Below are positions 42,941-49,905 of a DNA stretch of 64,000 bases, piece after piece. A program made the translations under genes and the position numbers. The stretch is from Rudanella sp031411995. GTDB lineage: Bacteria > Bacteroidota > Bacteroidia > Cytophagales > Spirosomataceae. The stretch covers positions 1 through 64,000 of the forward strand of contig JANOCD010000048.1 of the NCBI GenBank assembly GCA_031411995.1, in the 5' to 3' direction. The notes below the pieces were generated by a model. The model had not been told where the DNA came from and did not search any database. It was given only the letters and a program-made list of their open reading frames with translations. Numbering within the stretch: position 1 is the stretch's first letter; every line of letters begins with the position of its first letter.

Positions 42941-43357
42941 TTAATTATAAAGCGTTTCGCGGAGATCTATGCCGTAGAACAGCGATGAAGGGGTTGTTTT
43001 AGGATGCAATTTATCCAGCCCCTCTGGCTGATTCATATCCAAAATACCGATGCAACTTCTGATGGTTTGCTGACACATGGCAAACACACGACGAGCTTCC
43101 TCGGATGAGATAGTGGCAGCTTCTTCAGCGCATTTCTCGCAAACTTCGATGCAGGTTTGTGCCAAAAGCCGGGTGTTTTCTGAACCGCGCACGTAAAGCA
43201 TGGCAACCTGCCGGCAGAGGTCGGCACAGTCGAGGTTCAAAAAAATGAAGCGATAATAATTCTCGATGTCAGGCTGGCGAGAAGAGTTGGTTGCTACTTC
43301 GTCGCATAAGGCTGCGCAGCCGGTCAGTGAGTCGTAAATAGTTTTCTTCCAGTTCAT
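42941..43357 (-). CDS. Cys-rich four-helix-bundle (copper-binding-like) protein
   Basis: 138 aa, cytosolic by sequence. Cys pairs are spaced along helices: TGCAALCDEV, LDCADLCRQV, AQTCIEVCEKCAEE, MCQQTIRSCIGI. This resembles the four-helix-bundle copper-binding (Csp-like/DUF326) pattern in which Cys residues face the bundle core. Metal binding is inferred. The residue after the fourth helix (NQPEGLDKLHPK to the end) has no known match. In the small stress-type cluster 41.6-43.6 kb. Confidence 0.7.
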   Translation of the reverse strand: MNWKKTIYDSLTGCAALCDEVATNSSRQPDIENYYRFIFLNLDCADLCRQVAMLYVRGSENTRLLAQTCIEVCEKCAEEAATISSEEARRVFAMCQQTIRSCIGILDMNQPEGLDKLHPKTTPSSLFYGIDLRETLYN

Positions 43358-43391
43358 AACGTGAGTTAGTAGGGCCTAAGAATCAGGCAGA

Positions 43392-43610
43392 TTATGGACG
43401 AGGAGAGACAAAAACTATGCTGCTTTCGCTCCCTGCAAATGACTGCCGGGCAATTCGGCGAGCTTCCGCAATGCTCATCATCACGGCTTCCTGCTTGGTT
43501 AATTCACCCTGAGCAACCAGTCGGTTAGCTATCTCGATAGCTTTTTGCCGGGTGCTGGGGCTGAGGGAGCGCATAGCCGCAGGAAAGTGAGTATCGTTCC
43601 AGTTCATCAT
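43392..43610 (-). CDS. YdaT-like small stress protein
   Basis: 72 aa. MNWNDTHFPAAMRSLSPSTR, QKAIEIANRLVAQGELTKQE, and AVMMSIAEARRIAR follow the pattern of the short YdaT-type module (MPW..DYP.SMK.L...VR.KAIEIAN..L..G..EG.AI.IA...A) known from general-stress genes of firmicutes and many Bacteroidota. Function unknown. Start could be the first or second of two ATGs (43610 or 43607). Confidence 0.75.
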   Translation of the reverse strand: MMNWNDTHFPAAMRSLSPSTRQKAIEIANRLVAQGELTKQEAVMMSIAEARRIARQSFAGSESSIVFVSPRP

Positions 43611-43925
43611 ATTGTGTGTTTACTATACAGAGCAGAGAAATAATAATGCCAATACAGACGGAAGACGAAGAATTAAGTAACGCTCTTTTTAAAAATGGCT
43701 TGTATTCATACAATTAACAGGAAAACACAAAATATTTAATCTTCAGAATTGACTGGCGATTGATAGGAACGTATTGTTATGTAGAAAAAAAAGTTGAGTA
43801 GTGGGAAAAAAAATACACAGTGCAGAAAAGCAAAAACCAGTCGTTCGACTGGCTTTTAACACACATGAAGTAAGCTATTAAACAAACGTAGAATCCCGTT
43901 AATCTGTAGCGGCTAGCATCTGTAG
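43611..43925. other. 315-bp AT-rich spacer with one terminator
   Basis: Between the YdaT-like gene and the sensor kinase gene, both leftward. It contains the kinase terminator (43832-43857) and presumably the promoter of the YdaT-like gene. No open frame with support was seen. Confidence 0.5.
43832..43857 (-). terminator. Intrinsic terminator of the sensor kinase transcript
   Basis: Minus strand: CCAGTCG, loop AA, CGACTGG, then TTTTTG; on the plus strand the stem is 43837-43843 / 43846-43852. It lies about 70 nt after the kinase stop (43926). The plus-strand side also ends in CTTTT, so it may work both ways. Confidence 0.8.
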
Positions 43926-45410
43926 CTAGACGATTGGAAAACAGACACGGAATGTAGTGCCTTCTCCAAGTTTGGAAACCACTTCGATATTGCCTTTATG
44001 ACTATTTATTATATTCTGCGTAGTGGTTAGGCCCAATCCCATACCTGTGCTTTTGGCCGTAAAAAATGGGTCAAATAATCGTTGTCGATTTTCTTCGGAT
44101 ATCCCACTCCCGTTATCCTGCACTTCCAGGCACACCTGTTCATCGTCGGTACGAAAGGTAGTCACGTTTAAGGCCCCTTTATCAGGTTCCATAGCCTCAA
44201 CGGCATTAATAAGAATATTGAGCAAGGCTGTCTTTATTTGCTCCTGATCGAGCAGGGCAATGCAGGGCAACACACAAAAATTCGTTGTCAACTTCATCGA
44301 CTTCAGTTTCAGGCGGTCGGTTACTAAATGAAGAGTATCCTGAACAATGGCGGTCAAATCCTGCGGTTTACGGTCCAGATCACGTGGCTTAGATGAATTT
44401 AGCATTTCGGTGATCAACTGCCCGATCCGCTCCACATTCCGTTGAATTATATCGGTGAAAATGCCCGTATACTCGTCGTTTTCCGGCAGCTCTTCCTTCA
44501 ATTGCTCAAGAGCCAAACTCAGGTTGGTCAGCGGATTACGAACTTCATGGGCAATGCTCCGGGCAATTTTTCCGGTCATCGACAATTTCTCGGCCACAAT
44601 CAAATCCTGTTGAGCACGCTTCTGTTCCGTCACATCCCGTATGATTCCCTGATACCAGTTTGGTTTCCCGCTTGTATCATCCACCGACCAGATAGAAATC
44701 ATACACGTACGTTTTCGACCATTGTTGCTAATCAGCGTTGTTTCATAATCTTTCAGTTGATTGTGTTCACGAACCATGAATCGGATCTCGCGCAGGGCAC
44801 TGATGTTGGTGAACAGTCGGGCAACGTTGAGGTGTTTCAGATCGTCGCGGCTATAGCCCAGCAGTTGTTCTACGGAGGGGTTGGCATCCTGGAAAACCAT
44901 CTGGTTGTCCATCACAAAAATGGCATCCATCGACCGTTCAAAGAGGGCGCGGTATTTATTCTCGTTCTTGGCTAATTCGTTCAATGTCTCGGCTTGCCGA
45001 AGTGCATATCGGATACTCCGACCCAGCAATTGCGGATCAATCCGGCCTTTCACCAAATAATCGGCCGCTCCCAGTTCAAGAGCCGAATAATCAACGGCCA
45101 GATCGTCCTGACCAGTTAGCAAAATCATGGGGGCACTGCTCCCTAAGCGGAATGCTTCCTGAATCAGGTCGATACCTGTGCGCTCGCCGAGCCGGTAATC
45201 CACCAGATAAACGTCGAATTCACCCCGCTGAATAGCTTTCAGAGCATCGGCATAATTGTCGATCCAGTCGAGTCGGATGGTCGCATTCTCCGGCGACGAA
45301 ACCAGAGTTCGGGTCAGCACATAATCGTCTTCATCGTCTTCAACCAATAATACCCGAATTTTTTCCTGTTTAGGTATGCTGATTGGTACATCTTTTTCCT
45401 CAGTGGTCAT
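43926..45410 (-). CDS. REC-PAS-histidine kinase hybrid
   Basis: 494 aa. Receiver domain (about 17-135: VLLVEDDEDDYVLTR, VYLVDYRLGERTG, DYLVKGR), PAS (about 150-265: ALFERSMDAIFVMDNQ), HisKA with the phospho-His in KIARSIAHEVRNPLTNLSLAL (about 290) and HATPase (ILINAVEAME, VQDNGSGISEENRQRLFDPF, STGMGLGLTTTQNIINSH). The receiver comes first, as in cyanobacterial-style response-regulator kinases, so it takes a phosphoryl signal rather than sensing directly. No membrane segment. The Rcp1-like receiver gene 33 bp upstream is the likely partner. Confidence 0.94.
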   Translation of the reverse strand: MTTEEKDVPISIPKQEKIRVLLVEDDEDDYVLTRTLVSSPENATIRLDWIDNYADALKAIQRGEFDVYLVDYRLGERTGIDLIQEAFRLGSSAPMILLTGQDDLAVDYSALELGAADYLVKGRIDPQLLGRSIRYALRQAETLNELAKNENKYRALFERSMDAIFVMDNQMVFQDANPSVEQLLGYSRDDLKHLNVARLFTNISALREIRFMVREHNQLKDYETTLISNNGRKRTCMISIWSVDDTSGKPNWYQGIIRDVTEQKRAQQDLIVAEKLSMTGKIARSIAHEVRNPLTNLSLALEQLKEELPENDEYTGIFTDIIQRNVERIGQLITEMLNSSKPRDLDRKPQDLTAIVQDTLHLVTDRLKLKSMKLTTNFCVLPCIALLDQEQIKTALLNILINAVEAMEPDKGALNVTTFRTDDEQVCLEVQDNGSGISEENRQRLFDPFFTAKSTGMGLGLTTTQNIINSHKGNIEVVSKLGEGTTFRVCFPIV

Positions 45411-45443
45411 AGCAAAAGAATGGATAGCGGAGAAGGTAGTGGT

Positions 45444-45890
45444 TTATACAGGAAGTCGTACCGTTTCAAGCCAGTATGTTGTCAAGGCACCAATGATCTC
45501 GACCAGACGATAATACTTGAATGGCTTGATAATGAATGAATTAACACCTAAATCGTAAGAACGGGTGATATCTTCATCCGCCGTCGAGGTAGACATCACG
45601 ACAACGGGCAACCGCTGAAGTTTTGGACTTTCTTTAATCACTTTCAGAGCCTGAAAACCATTGACACGCGGCATGTTCAAGTCCAGAATTAGCAAAGAAG
45701 GGTACGGCGCCGTTTTTGGAGTGTAATTCCCCCGCTGATGCAAATAATCCAGCAGGTCTTCACCATCTTCAACGGAGCGAATCTCGCTTCTAAAGCCATT
45801 CTCCCGCAATGCCTGTTCCAGAAACATACGGTCGTCAGGATCGTCGTCGGCAATCAGAATCAATGTATTTCCAAACGCAGATGGAATCAT
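45444..45890 (-). CDS. Stand-alone response regulator (Rcp1-like receiver)
   Basis: 148 aa, receiver only: LILIADDDPDDRMFLEQAL (acidic cluster), LLILDLNMPRVNG (phospho-acceptor), VVVMSTSTADED and SFIIKPFKY. The long loop after helix 2 (LHQRGNYTPKTAPYP) is typical of Rcp1-type receivers. Co-directional with the REC-PAS-kinase (gap 33 bp) and probably in its operon. The short basic N-terminus has no extra domain. Confidence 0.93.
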   Translation of the reverse strand: MIPSAFGNTLILIADDDPDDRMFLEQALRENGFRSEIRSVEDGEDLLDYLHQRGNYTPKTAPYPSLLILDLNMPRVNGFQALKVIKESPKLQRLPVVVMSTSTADEDITRSYDLGVNSFIIKPFKYYRLVEIIGALTTYWLETVRLPV

Positions 45891-46286
45891 AATATATAAA
45901 TCGACAGAGTATCTTGAGATTGTATTGTAAAATTACCGGATTAGTAGCGAATACAACACAATAAAAAGGGCCTTTATTAAAAAACACTTAAGCAATTGTA
46001 CAGATTCCCACTTACTAATTGGCCAGAATAAAGCAGTAAATTAACCGAACAAAAAAAGCACTTCGTGTGCCATCTCTACCCCGAAGTGTAGAACCTAATC
46101 CGCATTAAGTTCTACTTTATAGGGCAGAAGCAATCTATGGAAAGTCCTGAAATGTGGTCCTAAAAACCACCTAATCAGCCTATAATCGCACTTTTCGGTA
46201 TGGTCTAGTGCAAATTGGCACGATAATGACCCATACTATTTCAGTTGCAGCTACCAAACAATGCTGCCCACTCAACTATCAACATT
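45891..46286. other. 396-bp divergent spacer
   Basis: Between the Rcp1-like gene (leftward) and the barrel gene (rightward). AT-rich on the left side. It includes TGGCACGATAAT (46216-46227), the -24 half of a sigma-54 pattern without a proper -12; the same 12-mer occurs at 54535-54546. No supported gene. Confidence 0.5.
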
Positions 46287-46931
46287 ATGAAAAAGGCAAT
46301 TAATTCTTATCTGGCTATTGGCCTGTTAACGGCTGGCATCAGCCTGATTCAAACATCCGACGCAACGGCACAAAGCCGGGTTCGTGCAGGCCTGAAAGGT
46401 GGTTTCAACGCCAGTTCGCTTTTCTACGAAAATGCCAATGCTAACGACCGCAAAGAACGCTACGGCTTTCACGGAGGGGTTTACGCCCAAATTCCGGCGG
46501 GCGATTTTTTCGCCATTCAACCCGAATTGCTCTATTCAACAAAAGGAGCATCGGCTAACTATAATGTGCTTGGATTTCAGGGACGTAACTCATTCCGGCT
46601 CAACTATGCTGAGTTGCCTGTGTTAGCCACCTTCAAACTGGGCAATACGGCCGAAATTCAGGCAGGACCCTATGCGGCTTACCTGCTTAACTCGAACATT
46701 AGCTCCAACGGAGACTTTGGAAACGGGGTTTCCAGTCTAAATCGCGATGCGTTCAACAAGTTCGATTATGGCGTAGCGGGTGGTTTGAACCTGTTTTTGG
46801 GAAAAGCCCTCATTGGTCTGCGTTATGGACAGGGCTTACAGAAGATTGCTAATTCGACAGCCGCCCGTACCGTTTTGGGCAACGCCCGTAATGGCGTAGG
46901 AATGGTGTCAGTTGGATTCAGTATCAATTAA
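46287..46931 (+). CDS. PorT-like outer-membrane beta-barrel protein
   Basis: 214 aa from ATG 46287 (MKKAINSYLAIGLLTAGISL, signal ending TSDATAQS). The body has amphipathic beta-strands: RAGLKGGFNASSLFYE, GFHGGVYAQIPAG, FFAIQPELLYSTKGAS, LNYAELPVLATFKLG, GLNLFLGKALIGLRYGQGL, and it ends VSVGFSIN with a terminal strand. This is the PorT/outer membrane protein beta-barrel domain common in Bacteroidota. Its 3' hairpin is shared with the convergent sigma-54 activator gene. Confidence 0.88.
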   Translation: MKKAINSYLAIGLLTAGISLIQTSDATAQSRVRAGLKGGFNASSLFYENANANDRKERYGFHGGVYAQIPAGDFFAIQPELLYSTKGASANYNVLGFQGRNSFRLNYAELPVLATFKLGNTAEIQAGPYAAYLLNSNISSNGDFGNGVSSLNRDAFNKFDYGVAGGLNLFLGKALIGLRYGQGLQKIANSTAARTVLGNARNGVGMVSVGFSIN

Positions 46932-46936
46932 TCACG

Positions 46937-46969
46937 TTGTAGAGACGCAAAATTTTTGCGTCTCTACAA
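46937..46969. terminator. 16-bp palindrome (TTGTAGAGACGC type), probable bidirectional terminator
   Basis: TTGTAGAGACGCAAAA (46937-46952) and TTTTGCGTCTCTACAA (46954-46969) with one unpaired base. It begins 5 nt after the barrel-gene stop and includes the stop (46964-46966) of the convergent sigma-54 regulator gene. Strings of the TGTAGAGACGC type recur between genes in many cyanobacterial and Bacteroidota genomes. Confidence 0.75.
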
Positions 46970-48448
46970 ATGTATATCGTAGGCTTTCAGCTTGTTATAC
47001 AGTGTTTTGCGATCAATGTTGAGTACTTCAGCAGCTTTCGTTTTGTTGTACCCTGTCTTTTCAAGAACTTTCAAAATGGCAGCTCGTTCGGCATTCTCCG
47101 ACACTGATTTGAGGTTATTGGCGGGTTGCGAAATCACAGTTGTTCCAGGACGCAACATATCTGGATAAACCTGTACCTGGTTGATAACCACCGATTCTTC
47201 GGGAGAAAAGTAAGTGGGATGAACGATTTCGTGGGGTAGCGAATCTACTGAAATATAATCGCTCTGGGTTAGTAGTACGGCTCGTTTGATCACGTTTTGT
47301 AACTCCCGCAGGTTGCCGTGCCAGTAATAATCCCGGAGTTTCTCCTTGGCATCTTCGTCAAACCCGGCAATTTCTTTTTCGAGTTGCACGTTGGCTAATT
47401 CCAGAAAATGTTCGGCAAAAATCATGATATCCGCCCGGCGTTCGCGCAGGGGCGGCAACTCGATCCGAAATTCGTCGATCCGGTGAAAAAGATCTTCTCT
47501 GAAACGGCCCTGACGCACGGCATCGCGTAGTTCTTCGTTCGTGGCACAAACAATCCGAACATCCACCGGAATATCCTGATTGCTACCTACTCGCCTGATT
47601 TTGCGTTCCTGCAATACCCGCAACAGCTTAATCTGATTCTCGTAGGAAAGGTTGCCCACTTCGTCCATGAACAGCGTGCCGCCGTTGGCAAACTCAAAGC
47701 TACCGGCTTTGTCGGCAGTAGCTCCCGTGAAGGCCCCTTTCACGTGTCCAAAGAGTTCGCTGCCTGCCAACTCTTTCGACAAAGCTCCACAGTCAATAGC
47801 GACAAATGATTTATCGGACCGCTTGCTGCGAAGGTGAATAGCGTTAGCCACAAACTCTTTGCCCGTGCCTGTTTCGCCGGTTATGATCACCGACATATTG
47901 GTTGGGGCAATCAGTTCAACATGTTTCTGAAGTTGTTCGGCAGCCCGGCTTTTACCAAAAATAAATCGTTTGCCATTTGGAGCTAACGTGCCGGTCTTTG
48001 CTGATTTGGCAATGGTTTGTCGTTCGGCAACGGGTGCAGGAGGTGCATCGGCGGCTCCCCCGTTTGTGGGCTGGTCAATGGTCTGGAGCCGACGTTCAAG
48101 CGCACTCTTGATGGTATAGAGAATTTCGTCGGGATAAAGCGGCTTGGTAACGTAGTCATACGCTCCATGTTTTACGGCCTGCACAGCAATCCGAACATCG
48201 GAGTAACCCGTAATAATGATAACGGCAGTTTTTGGACTTATCACTTTAATTCGGCGCAACATTTCAAGACCATCAATGTCAGGCAGCTTAAAATCACAAA
48301 TAACCAGCTCGAATGGATCTTTTCTGACGAGTGCCAATCCGTCTTCGCCCCGCAGTGCCGACGCTGTTTTGTAGCCCTGTTTGCCTAAAAAGCGTTCGAG
48401 TAACAGACAGATGTCATTGTTATCGTCAACGATTAGTATTCGTTCCAT
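46964..48448 (-). CDS. NtrC-type sigma-54-dependent response regulator
   Basis: 494 aa from ATG 48448 (MERILIVDDN). Receiver (about 1-120: VDDNNDICLLLERFL, LVICDFKLPDIDG, VTKPLYP), a linker to about 165, AAA+ activator (ITGETGTGKEFVANAIH Walker A; the sigma-54-contacting loop GAFTGA in HVKGAFTGATADKAG; TLFMDEVGNL Walker B; ELPPLRERRADIMIF) and a C-terminal Fis HTH (ILKVLEKTGYNKTKAAEVLN, IDRKTLYNKLKA). It drives sigma-54 promoters; its targets are unknown, with two weak candidates at 11326-11342 and 12134-12149. Coupled with another receiver gene 180 bp upstream. Confidence 0.96.
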   Translation of the reverse strand: MERILIVDDNNDICLLLERFLGKQGYKTASALRGEDGLALVRKDPFELVICDFKLPDIDGLEMLRRIKVISPKTAVIIITGYSDVRIAVQAVKHGAYDYVTKPLYPDEILYTIKSALERRLQTIDQPTNGGAADAPPAPVAERQTIAKSAKTGTLAPNGKRFIFGKSRAAEQLQKHVELIAPTNMSVIITGETGTGKEFVANAIHLRSKRSDKSFVAIDCGALSKELAGSELFGHVKGAFTGATADKAGSFEFANGGTLFMDEVGNLSYENQIKLLRVLQERKIRRVGSNQDIPVDVRIVCATNEELRDAVRQGRFREDLFHRIDEFRIELPPLRERRADIMIFAEHFLELANVQLEKEIAGFDEDAKEKLRDYYWHGNLRELQNVIKRAVLLTQSDYISVDSLPHEIVHPTYFSPEESVVINQVQVYPDMLRPGTTVISQPANNLKSVSENAERAAILKVLEKTGYNKTKAAEVLNIDRKTLYNKLKAYDIHL

Positions 48449-48628
48449 AGGTAGTAGCGTCGATAGTGATGAAGAACAGGTCGGTGACTTGTTAAAGGCA
48501 GTGGGTTGCCAATACAAAATCACCAATACTAATCAATATACCAATGGCCACACAAATTTTTTGCATAACATTGTTTTGATTAAGTTACTTCATTGGTGGT
48601 TGAATGGTTGTACAAACTCAAATATACG

Positions 48629-48994
48629 TCAAACTTGGATAGTTTGCAGAGCTTGTTCTACAGATTTACGGGTAAAAGGTTTGCCAATGAAATAATCAGC
48701 TCCCTGCTCTGCAGCCCGTTTGCGTTCAGCTACACCATCGAACGCACTAATCATAACTACTTTGGTGGTACTTGCCCCTACCTTGATATTAGGAAGCAAG
48801 TCAAAACCAAGCCCATCAGGCAGGTTTAAATCCAGGAATACAGCATCGAATTCCTGCGAACGAAGACAACGACGGCCCTCTTCCAAAAAATGAGCACATG
48901 TGGTGTGGTAACCCAATCGACGAAGCAAACCTGACAATAACAGGCATATATCCGATTCGTCATCAACGATCAGCACTCGTTTCGTAGTTGTCAT
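48629..48994 (-). CDS. Stand-alone response regulator receiver
   Basis: 121 aa from ATG 48994 (MTTTKRVLIVDDESDICLLL). Phospho-acceptor in AVFLDLNLPDGLG, VVMISAFDG, and DYFIGKPFTRKS. Very similar in its first 20 residues to the NtrC-type receiver downstream (LIVDDNNDICLLL), suggesting related kinases. The 180-bp gap to the NtrC-type gene has a TTG-N19-TGATTTTG promoter-like pattern on the minus strand. Confidence 0.92.
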   Translation of the reverse strand: MTTTKRVLIVDDESDICLLLSGLLRRLGYHTTCAHFLEEGRRCLRSQEFDAVFLDLNLPDGLGFDLLPNIKVGASTTKVVMISAFDGVAERKRAAEQGADYFIGKPFTRKSVEQALQTIQV

Positions 48995-49652
48995 ATCATA
49001 ATTTACGGAGGGTCGGGTTTTGTAGCCCGTATTTACTCCCATTGCTCGTACCACGTTCAAATCAGTCAAAGTGTGTTCCTTTATCCTACCCTAATTTGAT
49101 GCCTAAGTATGAATTCGGGTCAGGAAAATGTAACATTTATCTCAAAAAGCACATTGTGAGGGAATTACAGCGTAACTGCTTAAGCATAACTTTGCGTTCA
49201 ATATACCGAGGCAGCAAGATTATGCGCCAAATATCTACAGTTTTATTCTACAGTTGGGGAAAATCGTCTACAGATTCATTAGCTGATTCTTCTTGCTGAT
49301 TTGCTGTAAAAATCATATTTCGACACTGTTAATGCTCATTTTCAAGGTTTAGCGATAATTATTGATTACAAAAGAAGGCCGATATTTAGTTTGGCATAAA
49401 TTTTTCTATACTGTATGTGTAGCTCGATCTGAAATAAGTTCGGCTACTTACAACTCTGATTTACTCAACCCAAATAGTGTGACAGCACTCTTCTGACAAG
49501 TAAAATTTAAGAGGAGTAATTCTAAGTACCTCAGTAGGTTTCAACTCAACGTTTAAAGAGAGGTTTCTTTTCTAAAGTAAAGATTTGGTTTAGGTGGTTT
49601 CATCGCTTCGGCGAAATAAGTTTAGGTTAAGTACAAGTTACGGTGGGTACGG

Positions 49653-49689
49653 AATTCCTGTGTCAATATGAACACAGGAATTTTTTTTT
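49653..49689 (+). terminator. Strong intrinsic terminator without an upstream + strand gene
   Basis: AATTCCTGTGT (49653-49663), 8-nt loop, ACACAGGAATT (49672-49682), then a T run to 49689. The nearest upstream + strand gene ends at 46931, 2.7 kb away, with its own terminator at once after it. Confidence 0.8.
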
Positions 49690-49803
49690 GTCTTCTCCCA
49701 ACTACTTCCCTATTGAACGCTATCTCCGGGCGTTTAGCCACTCCCTCTCCCCAAACAGACTCACAACAGCCCCGTTTCATTCATCGAGATTCACAGCCCC
49801 TTG

Positions 49804-49851
49804 TTTAGACTAATTAAAAATAACGTGTATCTAATTTTTATTCAGTCTAAA
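49804..49851. promoter_or_regulatory. Inverted pair of 18-bp boxes upstream of the TonB receptor (iron-type operator candidate)
   Basis: TTTAGACTAATTAAAAAT (49804-49821, + strand) and TTTAGACTGAATAAAAAT (49851-49834, minus strand) are 16/18 identical and face each other across 12 bp. They overlap the upstream part of the promoter whose -7 is at 49859-49866. AT-rich dyads of the TTTAGA type are the sort of site expected for a Fur-like iron regulator; the actual regulator is unknown. Confidence 0.6.
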
Positions 49852-49858
49852 TAAACTA

Positions 49859-49866
49859 TAGCTTTG
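49859..49866 (+). promoter_or_regulatory. -7 element of the TonB receptor promoter
   Basis: TAGCTTTG matches TAnnTTTG exactly, 40 bp before the ATG at 49906. No clear TTG lies 20 nt upstream (TTTT instead); the place is taken by the right-hand 18-bp box. Confidence 0.55.
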
Positions 49867-49905
49867 TCGCACCATTTCGGTCTATAACAATTGAGAACAC
49901 CCATT

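Larger units (their letters stand above)
48995..49905. other. 0.9-kb spacer with an orphan terminator
   Basis: Between a leftward receiver gene and the rightward TonB receptor. No open frame with support was found. It holds a TAACTTTG element (49187-49194, + strand), the terminator at 49653-49689, and the operator and promoter region of the receptor. A non-coding + strand transcript of about 0.4-0.5 kb is possible. Confidence 0.5.

Noticed and set aside
46216..46240. Sigma-54 promoter of the PorT-like gene
   Set aside because: TTGGCACG matches the -24 half, but the -12 GC is AC at the required spacing.
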